Assembly: GCA_016713425.1 (NCBI GenBank)
Contig: JADJPE010000005.1
Location: forward strand, 4,872,501-4,936,500
Direction of reading: 5' to 3'
Length of the DNA: 64,000 nt
Source of the DNA: Deltaproteobacteria bacterium
GTDB taxonomy: Bacteria; Myxococcota; Kuafuiibacteriia; Kuafuiibacteriales; Kuafuiibacteriaceae
Part shown: positions 35,729-43,626 of the stretch, piece by piece
Position numbering within the stretch: the stretch's first letter is position 1
How the letters are laid out: every line of letters starts with the position of its first letter
Notes under the pieces: model-generated
The model's database searches: none
Told to the model about the DNA's origin: nothing
The model's input: the letters and a program-made list of their open reading frames with translations, nothing else
Made by a program: the position numbers and the translations under genes

Positions 35729-36781
35729 ATGATCGTCACCTGCCCGGCCTGCCGTGCGGAGCACAACGTCGCCGTGATCGCGATTCCGCATCAAGGGGTC
35801 GAGATGGCTTGTCGCCGTTGTCGACGCCTGTTCCTCGCTTCGCGCTTGGTTGCGAGCGAGGCCGCGGCGCCGTTGGTCGACGGGAGTGGAGAGGCCGCAA
35901 CCGTTCGCGTTGCCTGCAGCAGCGCCGAGCCTGACGCGGGTGAGGTCGCGGTCGGTGACGCCAACGAGCACGAGGAAGACGCGAGCCGGCGCGGAAGCCA
36001 GAACCGGACATCTTTGGACTCTGGTCCACATCGATACTACGCCGAGTTCGCAGCAGAAGCCTGGGATAGCGAATCCGCGCGTCCCGAGGACCCCGCTCGG
36101 GTGATGAGCGAGTCCTCCTTGCCGCGACGCCTTGCGGATCGATTGAATGCGGCGGGGCCTTGGGCTCGCCTCGGATGGGTGCTGGTGCCCACGGCGCTTG
36201 GCGTTGCCCTCCTGTTCGGTGCGCGTGATCCCGGTCTGTCGGCGCTCCGCTCCGATGCGGAGTTGAGCGGCCACGACGGGGAGGTGCCGGGGTCAGAATC
36301 GCAGGATCTCGGCGTCCTCGACGTCGAGGCGACGCCCGGATACTTCTTCGTCCAGGTCGGCGATGGCGCTGTGCGCGGAATGCCGGACGATGGGAGTCCG
36401 CCGCTCGCGAGGCTGGAAAATGGGCGGCTTGTTCGTGAATTGTGGCGTGAAGGCGCCTGGTCGGTGGTCCTTGCGGAACCGAGGGGACCGGTTGGGTTCA
36501 TTCGTCGCGCGTTTCTCGGTCGCCGACGGCCCATCTCCGAACTGGCCCGAGCCGTAAATTTTGCGAACTGCGAACCGCGTCGTGACCGACGCGTTGATCT
36601 CTGTCTCGAAGAAGGACGAAGACAGGAGGCGGCCTGCACCCGGCGCTGTGGCGCGTCGAGTCGGCAGGATTCGGAGGATGGCTTGCACGCGGTTCGCTGC
36701 GAACAGGCCTGCCAAGCGGCTCGGGATGCCTGCGCGCGCCGATGTCGGGCGCGCGGGACTGCGGGCGCACCTCGCCGTTAG
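35729..36781 (+). CDS. Membrane protein with N-terminal zinc ribbon and SH3-like domain
   Basis: 350 residues from ATG 35729 (MIVTCPACRAEHNV), which starts the zinc ribbon at once; the longer upstream frame is unlikely. Cysteines C5, C8, C28 and C31 form an MJ0042-like zinc ribbon. After an acidic linker there is one membrane helix (about 146-165), then an SH3-like beta domain (VQVGDGAVRGMPDD, ENGRLVRELWREGAWSVVLAEPRGPVGFIRR). The C-terminus is Cys-rich (EACTRRCGASSR; CEQACQAARDACARRC), suggesting disulfides or metal binding outside the membrane. Such proteins in myxobacteria are of unknown function. Confidence 0.65.
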   Translation: MIVTCPACRAEHNVAVIAIPHQGVEMACRRCRRLFLASRLVASEAAAPLVDGSGEAATVRVACSSAEPDAGEVAVGDANEHEEDASRRGSQNRTSLDSGPHRYYAEFAAEAWDSESARPEDPARVMSESSLPRRLADRLNAAGPWARLGWVLVPTALGVALLFGARDPGLSALRSDAELSGHDGEVPGSESQDLGVLDVEATPGYFFVQVGDGAVRGMPDDGSPPLARLENGRLVRELWREGAWSVVLAEPRGPVGFIRRAFLGRRRPISELARAVNFANCEPRRDRRVDLCLEEGRRQEAACTRRCGASSRQDSEDGLHAVRCEQACQAARDACARRCRARGTAGAPRR

Positions 36782-36784
36782 TTG

Positions 36785-36798
36785 GCGGGCCGACCCGC
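36785..36798. terminator. Short convergent-gene hairpin
   Basis: GCGGG-CCGA-CCCGC lies in the 24-nt gap between the convergent zinc-ribbon gene and mvk, so it could serve both. The stem is only 5 bp and no T-run follows. Confidence 0.3.
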
Positions 36799-36805
36799 GG
36801 AGGTC

Positions 36806-37789
36806 TCAAGAAACCGTTTCGGCCCAGCAGGGCAACGCGTGTTTTTGCAGCCGGCGGACGATGCGAGCTGCACCAAGCCTATCTTCGGCGAGCGCGATCA
36901 AGGCGCCTCCCTGACCTCCGGCACCGGTCATCTTCGCACCGATCGCACCCGCGGCGAGTGCGATCCGGACGGCCTCGTGGACAGATTCATGCGCGAGTCC
37001 GAGGCCAAGGAGCACGCCATGGGCCAAGTTCATCGCTCGACCGAGGGCTGGGATGTTGCCGCTTGCCACGTGGAGGCATGAGGCCTGCGCGATTTCTCCG
37101 AGCGTCGTCATTGCGGCGCGCGTCATTCGTCCGGAGTCTTTGTGCAGCGCGGTGACTTGCCCGACGGCTCCGCGCGTGCCGCCGTGGTGGCCGGCCACGG
37201 CGACCACGAAGCTGAGGGGAAGGGCGGGTCGAATGCGGCGCCAATGAACCTCTGGGCGCGCGCCAACGCGGCGCTTGCGGGCGAGGACGGAGCCGCGGCG
37301 TCCAGATTTGCGCTGAAAGCGAACGAGTCCGGCTGAGACCACGATGGCCGGGTCGACCCCCGAGGGTCGGCCGTGAGCCAGCTTTTCGGCGGTCATCGCC
37401 CGGCGGAAGATTTCAAGGTCAGAGGTCGTCTTGTGACCGGTGAAGCGCGCGAAGGCTCGCGCGGTGGCGACGGCGATGGCTGCCGACGAACCAAGTCCGG
37501 ACATAGGCGGGATCGAGAGATCGATGTCGACATCGATCTCGTTTCGCTGACGCCCGAGGATGCGGTGCACGAGAGCCGTCGGCGTTACGCCGCGCGCTGC
37601 GGCGGGGTTCGTCTGGAGGGCGAACGCTTCATCGAGGTGGACGCGAACGTTGCCGTGGCCGGGGCGAAGTGAAACGGACGCCCGCCGACTCAACGCGAAG
37701 CCAAGGGCGATGTGGCCATAGACGACGGCGTGTTCGCCCGCGATGATCACCTTTCCCGGAGCGATCGCGGTTTCTTGTTCGGGCACCAT
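36806..37789 (-). CDS. mvk: Mevalonate kinase
   Basis: 327 residues, GHMP kinase family. It phosphorylates mevalonate with ATP. N-terminal APGKVIIAGEHAVVYG, the phosphate-binding loop PPMSGLGSSAAIAVATA, SGVDPAIV (catalytic Asp region) and the C-terminal GAIGAKMTGAGGQGGALIAL fit mevalonate kinase. It lies about 55 nt downstream of mvaA on the same strand, so both steps of early mevalonate metabolism are co-transcribed. Other mevalonate-pathway genes are not in the window. Confidence 0.92.
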   Translation of the reverse strand: MVPEQETAIAPGKVIIAGEHAVVYGHIALGFALSRRASVSLRPGHGNVRVHLDEAFALQTNPAAARGVTPTALVHRILGRQRNEIDVDIDLSIPPMSGLGSSAAIAVATARAFARFTGHKTTSDLEIFRRAMTAEKLAHGRPSGVDPAIVVSAGLVRFQRKSGRRGSVLARKRRVGARPEVHWRRIRPALPLSFVVAVAGHHGGTRGAVGQVTALHKDSGRMTRAAMTTLGEIAQASCLHVASGNIPALGRAMNLAHGVLLGLGLAHESVHEAVRIALAAGAIGAKMTGAGGQGGALIALAEDRLGAARIVRRLQKHALPCWAETVS

Positions 37790-37843
37790 TGTCTGCGTCT
37801 TCTATGTCTTCTGCGTCTTCTGCGTCTTCAACATCTCTTACGC

Positions 37844-39145
37844 TTATGCTTGTGAGGGCTTGGGGGTCGGCGTCGCGTCGCGTTGGCGGTGGGCGTCGAG
37901 CGCCGCGCGTACCGAAGTGGGGGTCGTGTCGCGTGCCGCTACGGTATGCGCGACGACCGCATCCACCTCGCTCGGTTGTGCTCCAAGCGCCAGGGCTACT
38001 TGGCGCGCGTGGAGCGCCATGTGGCCGCGCTGAATCCCCTCGTCGGCGAGCGCGCGAAGCGCGCCGAGATTCTGGATGAGCCCGACGGCCGCCAAGATCG
38101 ACGCGAGATGTTGCGCACTTCGGATGTTCATCAATGCGCGCAAGCGGGCGATCGTCGGGTGGCTTTGCGTCGTGCCGCCCACGGTCCCCACCGCGATCGG
38201 CAGTTCGATGGCTCCTTGAAGATGATCGCCGATGACTTCCCAGCGTGTGAGACCCCGGTACTGCCCGCTTCGGGCCGCGTATGCGTGGGCGCCGGCTTCG
38301 ATTGAACGCCAGTCATTCCCGGTCGCGAGCGCGACCGCGTCGATGCCGTTTAGGATCCCTTTGTTGTGCGTGGCGGCGCGATAGGGGTCGAGACGCGCGA
38401 ATCGGTCCGCGTCCGCGATTCGCGCCGCGATGTCGGGGCCGCCGACGTCGACGAGGCGAATCCGGGCTCGGGCGCGCGCCAATCGCTCCGTGGCGAGGTT
38501 GCTCAAGATGCGCAGGTTCACCCGAAGGCCGCAAACCTCCTGGACCACTTGACCCACCGCTTCGGCAACCCGATTGACGACGTTCGCGCCCATGGCTTCG
38601 AGAACATCGACGATGACGTGGAGGACAACCATGGGTGGACCACCTTCTGGGTCGGTGATCTGCCGGATCTCCAAGCGACGAAAACCGCCCCCCCGGGCCT
38701 CCATGTTGGTGGTAACACTCCGAGCCTTCGCTTCGATCAGCGCACGGCTTGCATCGATCTTCTGGGTTGCCTCCCGAGCGGCCAGCGCGCTCGGTGCCGA
38801 CATCTGAACTTGCGCGATCATGTGCGAAGGGTCGGCATCGGCCTCGACGCCGCCAAAATGCCGGGCCATCTTCGCGGCGTGACTGAACGCGGCGACGATC
38901 GAAGGCTCTTCGACGACCATCGGGACGAGAACGTCTTCGCCGTTGACCGTGAGATTCAAGCCGAGCCCGATGGGGAGCCCCAGAACGCCGATGACGTTCT
39001 CGATCAGCTTGTCGGACCGGTCGAGCGAGAGACTCTCGGGGTTGAGGTCCTGCAGCGCTTCGTCGTCAAGCTGTCCGGCTGCCCGAAGATGGGCCCGGCG
39101 CGTATGCAAGGACCAGCCATAGAATCCAGGAATGCGAGAGGTCAT
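37844..39145 (-). CDS. mvaA: Hydroxymethylglutaryl-CoA reductase, class II
   Basis: 433 residues, class II (bacterial) HMG-CoA reductase. The opening IPGFYGWSLHTRRAHL, LIENVIGVLGLPIGLGLNL (catalytic Glu) and GVEADADPSHMIAQ occur in class II enzymes. The catalytic Lys is in ATHNKGILNG, Asp in GNDWRSIEAGAHAYA, and the late His in RGHMALHARQVALA; GTVGG is present. It converts HMG-CoA and mevalonate; with mvk beside it the biosynthetic direction is likely. Divergent from the cupredoxin gene; a tandem 12-bp repeat lies 10 bp upstream of its start. Confidence 0.92.
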   Translation of the reverse strand: MTSRIPGFYGWSLHTRRAHLRAAGQLDDEALQDLNPESLSLDRSDKLIENVIGVLGLPIGLGLNLTVNGEDVLVPMVVEEPSIVAAFSHAAKMARHFGGVEADADPSHMIAQVQMSAPSALAAREATQKIDASRALIEAKARSVTTNMEARGGGFRRLEIRQITDPEGGPPMVVLHVIVDVLEAMGANVVNRVAEAVGQVVQEVCGLRVNLRILSNLATERLARARARIRLVDVGGPDIAARIADADRFARLDPYRAATHNKGILNGIDAVALATGNDWRSIEAGAHAYAARSGQYRGLTRWEVIGDHLQGAIELPIAVGTVGGTTQSHPTIARLRALMNIRSAQHLASILAAVGLIQNLGALRALADEGIQRGHMALHARQVALALGAQPSEVDAVVAHTVAARDTTPTSVRAALDAHRQRDATPTPKPSQA

Positions 39146-39154
39146 CGTGCGACG

Positions 39155-39181
39155 TCCGTGTACAGAACTTCCGTGTACAGA
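39155..39181. promoter_or_regulatory. Tandem TCCGTGTACAGA repeat upstream of mvaA
   Basis: Two exact 12-bp copies (39155-39166, 39170-39181) with a 15-bp period lie in the 141-nt divergent region between mvaA and the cupredoxin gene. Each contains the palindrome TGTACA. It may be an operator controlling mvaA. Confidence 0.45.
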
Positions 39182-39286
39182 GTTGGGCTTCGGGAGGTCA
39201 ACGTTCGCGATCGTTGGATTCCTCCTGGGAAGGATCTGGCCAGACTGCTAACCTGCCTCTCGGCCGGCACGAAAGGCGGCGGGTGC

Positions 39287-40123
39287 GTGACACGGACGAG
39301 AGACATACGACGAGGGTACCTAGTGGTCTTTTTCGCGTGGGCTGTTCTCGGTGAAAACACGGCTGAGGCGAAGCCTATTCGTATTCAAGGCGTCGTGCGT
39401 CTCGCGACGAACCATCCGGCCGTCGGCGCGGGTGCTTCCGTTCGAAGTGCGGACTGCGGCATGGTGGCCGAGGTCCCGGCCTCAGGGAGGGCGACGGATG
39501 TTTCTCCGGCGATCGATCGTCCTGCGGCCGCAGATGGCCGACCCGCGACGGACACTTCGGCCGCACTCGGGGCGCCTCGGCTCGAAGCTTCGCTGGAAGG
39601 GGTCTTGGTGTACGTGGATGGCCCCAAACTTCGGGGGCGTCGCCTTTCCGCGACGCGGTCTCGGCTCATCCTCGAGCGCTGTGCGCTCGAGCCAAGTATG
39701 CTCGTCGTCGGCGTTGGGTCTTCGGTTCGGTTCGAGAACGCCGACCCCGTGGTGCACAGCGTCGTCATCGAAGATGAACGAGCCCGCGTGATCGATCGGA
39801 TATCGCTCGTCGGTCGCGCGCAGACCTCACCATGGGTGCGGCTCCGCCGTCCGGGGCGCTACGTCGCCCACTGCGTGACGGAGGGACATCAACCCTCCGC
39901 GCGTGCCGGGATCTTGGCGCTCGGTGATCGCCTGTTTACGCGCACCGACAAGAACGGGGGGTTCGAACTCTCGGGGGTTCCAATGGGACGCATCGAAATC
40001 ATCGCCTGGGACCCAAGGTTCGGGGAGAGTCGGGCGCCGGTTCGCGTCGGACGCGACGGGCTCTCGGCGCCACTTGAGCTCGTCCTCGGCGATCCGCCCG
40101 CATCGCCGGTGAGGGAACCATGA
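39287..40123 (+). CDS. Exported cupredoxin-like protein with carboxypeptidase-regulatory-like domain
   Basis: 278 residues from GTG 39287; the long open frame upstream is antisense to mvaA and is rejected. A signal-like segment (YLVVFFAWAVLGENTAEA) is followed by an Ala/Pro/Thr linker, then LEGVLVYVDGPKL and a plastocyanin-like core: SSVRFENADPVVHSVVI, then GRYVAHCVTEGHQPSARAGI. The H, C and H can form a type-1 copper site. A carboxypeptidase-regulatory-like strand set (TDKNGGFELSGVPMGRIEIIAWDP) closes it. Similar proteins occur in methylamine-use and electron-transfer contexts; role here unknown. It overlaps ppk1 by 4 nt. Confidence 0.7.
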   Translation: MTRTRDIRRGYLVVFFAWAVLGENTAEAKPIRIQGVVRLATNHPAVGAGASVRSADCGMVAEVPASGRATDVSPAIDRPAAADGRPATDTSAALGAPRLEASLEGVLVYVDGPKLRGRRLSATRSRLILERCALEPSMLVVGVGSSVRFENADPVVHSVVIEDERARVIDRISLVGRAQTSPWVRLRRPGRYVAHCVTEGHQPSARAGILALGDRLFTRTDKNGGFELSGVPMGRIEIIAWDPRFGESRAPVRVGRDGLSAPLELVLGDPPASPVREP

Positions 40124-42333
40124 ACGAAAAGCAAGAAGACGGGGAACGACGCATGAGCGCTGAGCAGGCGCCGATCTCGCTCGACGAGGGTGTCCGATCC
40201 GACGTGCGCACAGTCGAGAACGTGAGTCGACCGGAGCTCTTCGCGAACCGTGAACTGAGCTTTCTCGAGTTCAACCAGCGTATCCTCCAAGAGGCCGCCG
40301 ATCCCGAGGTCCCACTGCTCGAACGACTCAAGTTCGTGGCGATCGTGAGCGCAAACCTCGACGAGTTTTTCATGGTGCGCGTTGCGGGTCTCAAGCAGCA
40401 GCTCAAGAGCGGCGTTCTCGAGGCGGGCCCAGATGGGATGCTGCCTTCTGAGCAGCTTCGCGCGATTGCACAACGCGTCAGGTCCCAGGTTGCGGAGCAG
40501 GAACGCATTCTGCTGGAGCAACTCGTGCCGGAGCTCGCGCTGGCCAATATTCAGCTCCTTCGCGTGGGTACGCTACCCGACGACGCCAAGGAATGGGTCG
40601 GGCAGACGTTTCTTCGACAGATCTTGCCGATGCTCACCCCGCTCGCCGTCGATCCAGGGCATCCTTTCCCATTTCTCAAGAATCGAAGCTTGAATCTCGC
40701 CATCCACCTCCTCCCGGCTCAGAGTGCGACGACGCATCCGCTGCTCGCCGTCGTCCAAGTTCCAGAGCTCATTCCGCGCTTTGTTGAGGTGAACGTGCCC
40801 GCGGAGCTTGCGCTGGTCTTCGTCGAGGACGTGATCACGCACTACGTGGGCGCGCTCTTTCCGGGAATGCGAATCTCCGAATGTGTTCCGTTTCGAGTGA
40901 TCCGGAACTGGGACCTCTCCTTCGACGAAGACGAGCAAGAGGATCTGCTGGAGACGGTACAGAAGGAGCTCCAGCGGCGATGGAGCCTCGATGCGGTTCG
41001 ACTCGAGGTCGGCGACCACGCCTCGGACGCGCTCCTTGCGAAGCTCCGCTCGGCGCTCAGACTCGGAAACGACGACGTGCAGCTTCACCGAGGCCCGCTT
41101 GCCATCGGGGACCTAGCTCGAATCCTCGAGAAGGTCGGCCGGGCGGAGCTGCGCGATGAATCGTTCCAAGGGGTCGTTGTTCCCGAGCTTCGGGACTCGG
41201 AGGCGTTGTTTGCGCAGATCGCGCGTCGCGATTTCTTGCTCCACCACCCCTATGAGTCCTACGAGCCGGTCGTTGAGCTTCTGCAGCGCGCTTCGGTCGA
41301 CCCTGCGGTCCTTGCCATCAAACAGACTCTCTATCGAACCAACCGCGACTCGCCGATACTGAACGCACTCGTCGAGGCGGCTGAGCGAGGCAAACAGGTC
41401 ACGGCGCTCGTCGAGCTGAAGGCGCGCTTCGACGAAGAGGTCAACGTCGAGTGGGCGCAGATCCTCGAGGAGGCGGGTGTTCACGTCGTCTATGGTCTTC
41501 TCGGACTCAAGACGCACTGCAAAGTGACGTTGATCGTGCGTCGGGAAGCCGAGGGTGTGCGCCGCTATGTTCACCTCGGGACGGGGAATTACAACGAAGA
41601 GACGGCCGCCATTTATTCAGACCTCTCCTATTTTACGGCGCGGGAGGACGTTGGCGCCGACATCGCGGCCCTCTTCAATCTTCTGACGGGCTACTCCGAG
41701 CCGCTCGACTGGAAGCGTCTCATCGTGGCCCCACTCGGCATGCGACGCGCCATCTTGGAGCTGATCGAGCGCGAACGAAACGTCGCGAGAGGGGGAGGAA
41801 GGGCGAAGATCGTGTTCAAGTCGAATGCGCTCGTCGATCCGGAGATTATCCTTGCGCTCTGCCGCGCTTCTCAAGCCGGCGTCGAAATTGTGCTCCTCGT
41901 ACGAGGACCGTGTGCGCTTCGGGTTGGGGTCCCCGGGGTGAGCGACCGGATCGTCGTGCGCAACATCGTGGACCGCTTCTTGGAACACTCGAGAATTCTG
42001 TTGTTTGCCCACGAAGGCGTTGAAGATGTCTTCATCACGAGCACCGACATCATGCCGCGGAACTTCGATCGCCGGGTGGAGGTCATGCTTCCGATCGACG
42101 ATGAGGCGATCAAGCGCCGCATCGTTGACGACATCCTGGGCACTGAGCTCAAGGACAACGTCAAGGCTTCGATCCTCCGCCCTGATGGTTCCTTCCTGCG
42201 GGTGAGCACGGGGGCGGTGCCGAGGGTGCGTGCGCAAGCGGAGTTCGCCGCGCGGGCAAAGCGCCTGGGCGCCGCCGACAAGAAGAAGCAGAAGCGATCC
42301 GCGCGGCGTGTCCCCTGGTGGCCTCGAGGCTGA
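40120..42333 (+). CDS. ppk1: Polyphosphate kinase 1
   Basis: 737 residues, ATG within the stop of the cupredoxin gene. It reversibly moves the ATP gamma-phosphate onto polyphosphate. Family features: FANRELSFLEFNQRILQEA at the N-terminus, the SANLDEFFMVRVAGLKQQ segment, the PLD-like catalytic domains with KTHCKVTLIVRRE and YVHLGTGNYNEETA, and the ending SSTDIMPRNFDRRVEVMLPI-like block. Length is near the family norm (about 690-740), with a polar N-terminal extension of about 40 residues and a basic tail. The overlap suggests joint control with the copper protein. Confidence 0.96.
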   Translation: MNEKQEDGERRMSAEQAPISLDEGVRSDVRTVENVSRPELFANRELSFLEFNQRILQEAADPEVPLLERLKFVAIVSANLDEFFMVRVAGLKQQLKSGVLEAGPDGMLPSEQLRAIAQRVRSQVAEQERILLEQLVPELALANIQLLRVGTLPDDAKEWVGQTFLRQILPMLTPLAVDPGHPFPFLKNRSLNLAIHLLPAQSATTHPLLAVVQVPELIPRFVEVNVPAELALVFVEDVITHYVGALFPGMRISECVPFRVIRNWDLSFDEDEQEDLLETVQKELQRRWSLDAVRLEVGDHASDALLAKLRSALRLGNDDVQLHRGPLAIGDLARILEKVGRAELRDESFQGVVVPELRDSEALFAQIARRDFLLHHPYESYEPVVELLQRASVDPAVLAIKQTLYRTNRDSPILNALVEAAERGKQVTALVELKARFDEEVNVEWAQILEEAGVHVVYGLLGLKTHCKVTLIVRREAEGVRRYVHLGTGNYNEETAAIYSDLSYFTAREDVGADIAALFNLLTGYSEPLDWKRLIVAPLGMRRAILELIERERNVARGGGRAKIVFKSNALVDPEIILALCRASQAGVEIVLLVRGPCALRVGVPGVSDRIVVRNIVDRFLEHSRILLFAHEGVEDVFITSTDIMPRNFDRRVEVMLPIDDEAIKRRIVDDILGTELKDNVKASILRPDGSFLRVSTGAVPRVRAQAEFAARAKRLGAADKKKQKRSARRVPWWPRG

Positions 42334-42395
42334 GGCCTATGCGGTCTCGGGTTTCGGGCCTCGAGCCGCGGGCCTCGAGCGTCGAGGCTGAGGCC
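42324..42395 (+). repeat. Direct repeat spanning the ppk1 stop codon
   Basis: TCGAGGCTGAGGCC occurs at 42324-42337 (including the ppk1 stop) and at 42382-42395, 58 bp apart, followed in both by an ATGCGG. The duplication of the gene end lies in the 187-nt gap before the PHP-like gene. Confidence 0.7.
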
Positions 42396-42520
42396 AATGC
42401 GGCCGCGGCCGCGGGCCCCGCGTCTCGGCGTGGGCCATGAGGTCAGGGTTTGGCTTCTTTTCGAAGGGGGTCGTGGCGGGATTCGTTGACTGGCCAAAAA
42501 CGGCCGAATAGAACCGCCGC

Positions 42521-43558
42521 ATGATCGTAGACCTTCAAGTCAGCGTCGACGGCCAGGAAGGCGCGCCCGCGGATCCGGCACAGCTCATGAAAGCCGCCAA
42601 AGGTGCGGGATTGGATGGGATCGTCCTGACCAAGGACGGTACGCTTTCCTTTGATGCGGCACCGTATATCGAGGCCGGTCAGCACGAGGGCCTTGCCGTC
42701 TTCACCGGGGCCAAGATCTCCACGAATCACGGCCTGCTGCTCTGTATCCTCCCGGAGGCGGCCGGCGTACCGAGCGACGACTTTGCGGCCCGTGAGGACG
42801 GCATCTACGAAGTGAGCTCAGTGATCGACGCGGTGGATCGCTTGGGCGGCGTGACGGTTGCGCTCCGCCCGTACGATCGGGTCGTCGAGCGTCCGATGGG
42901 CGACCATATCTTCTCCTTTCAGGGGCTGGCCGCCTGCGACGTCCAGAACGCGAGCGTGCCGCGCCAGGACAACGACCTTGCACTGGAGGCCGCCTCGAGC
43001 ATGGAGATCCCATGCATTGGCGCGAGTTCTTCGCGCGGTGCCGCGCTTTTGGGGCAATCGGCGACGTTGATTCGCCACCGGGTCGAGAGTCACGCGCAAC
43101 TGTGCGAGGCCATCCGCAACGGCGATTGCTGGCCCGTGACTTTCAGCGATGAGGTCCCGGCCTCCGATGCGCGTGCGGGCGGGGACCGTGGTGGTCGAGG
43201 TGGCCGACGTCATGAGGGCGCCGGTCGTCGAGATCACGGTCCACGCGGACCACGGAGCGAAGGGGATCGTGGACCGCGACGAGCCGAAGGGAGCGCGGGT
43301 GGTGGTCGCCGTGGCGGAGGTCGCCGCGGTGGCGGTCGCCGTGGTGGCGACGGACGTGGCGCGCCGCGAGGCGATGGTTACGGAAATCGCGGGGGAGATC
43401 CTCGAAACCGTCGGGTCGAAGAGGATGCCGGGAACCGCGTGCAGGTCAAGTCGGAGCGCGTGGTGGATGACAACATCGGTAACCGCCTGGCTCCGGGCGA
43501 AAGCTCTCCATATCGACCGACGTCGGCGCCGATCGACGACGATCACGGCGCCGAATAG
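42521..43558 (+). CDS. Degenerate PHP-domain protein with RGG-rich tail
   Basis: 345 residues. The first ~215 residues have the order of PHP-domain motifs but with metal ligands changed: DLQVSV for DLHxHS, LDGIVLTKDG for LDGIAITDHD, GAKISTNHG, ALRPYD for AHP, and GASSSRGAALLGQ for the GSDAH block. It thus is probably catalytically dead. The C-terminal ~95 residues are repeats of GGRRGGG, RGGRG and RGGD, a RGG/RG tail typical of RNA-binding or condensate-forming proteins, ending with an acidic segment. Convergent with the PrkA gene. Function unknown. Confidence 0.6.
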   Translation: MIVDLQVSVDGQEGAPADPAQLMKAAKGAGLDGIVLTKDGTLSFDAAPYIEAGQHEGLAVFTGAKISTNHGLLLCILPEAAGVPSDDFAAREDGIYEVSSVIDAVDRLGGVTVALRPYDRVVERPMGDHIFSFQGLAACDVQNASVPRQDNDLALEAASSMEIPCIGASSSRGAALLGQSATLIRHRVESHAQLCEAIRNGDCWPVTFSDEVPASDARAGGDRGGRGGRRHEGAGRRDHGPRGPRSEGDRGPRRAEGSAGGGRRGGGRRGGGRRGGDGRGAPRGDGYGNRGGDPRNRRVEEDAGNRVQVKSERVVDDNIGNRLAPGESSPYRPTSAPIDDDHGAE

Positions 43559-43626
43559 CTTTTCGGCTCAAGACCCCGCGAGGATGCGCATCCGGTCGCG
43601 ATCCTTGCTTCGCGGTGTCGAGGTGT

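Noticed and set aside
38366..39286. Upstream extension of the cupredoxin-like gene to ATG 38366
   Set aside because: The extension is antisense to conserved HMG-CoA reductase. GTG 39287 gives a signal-like N-terminus.
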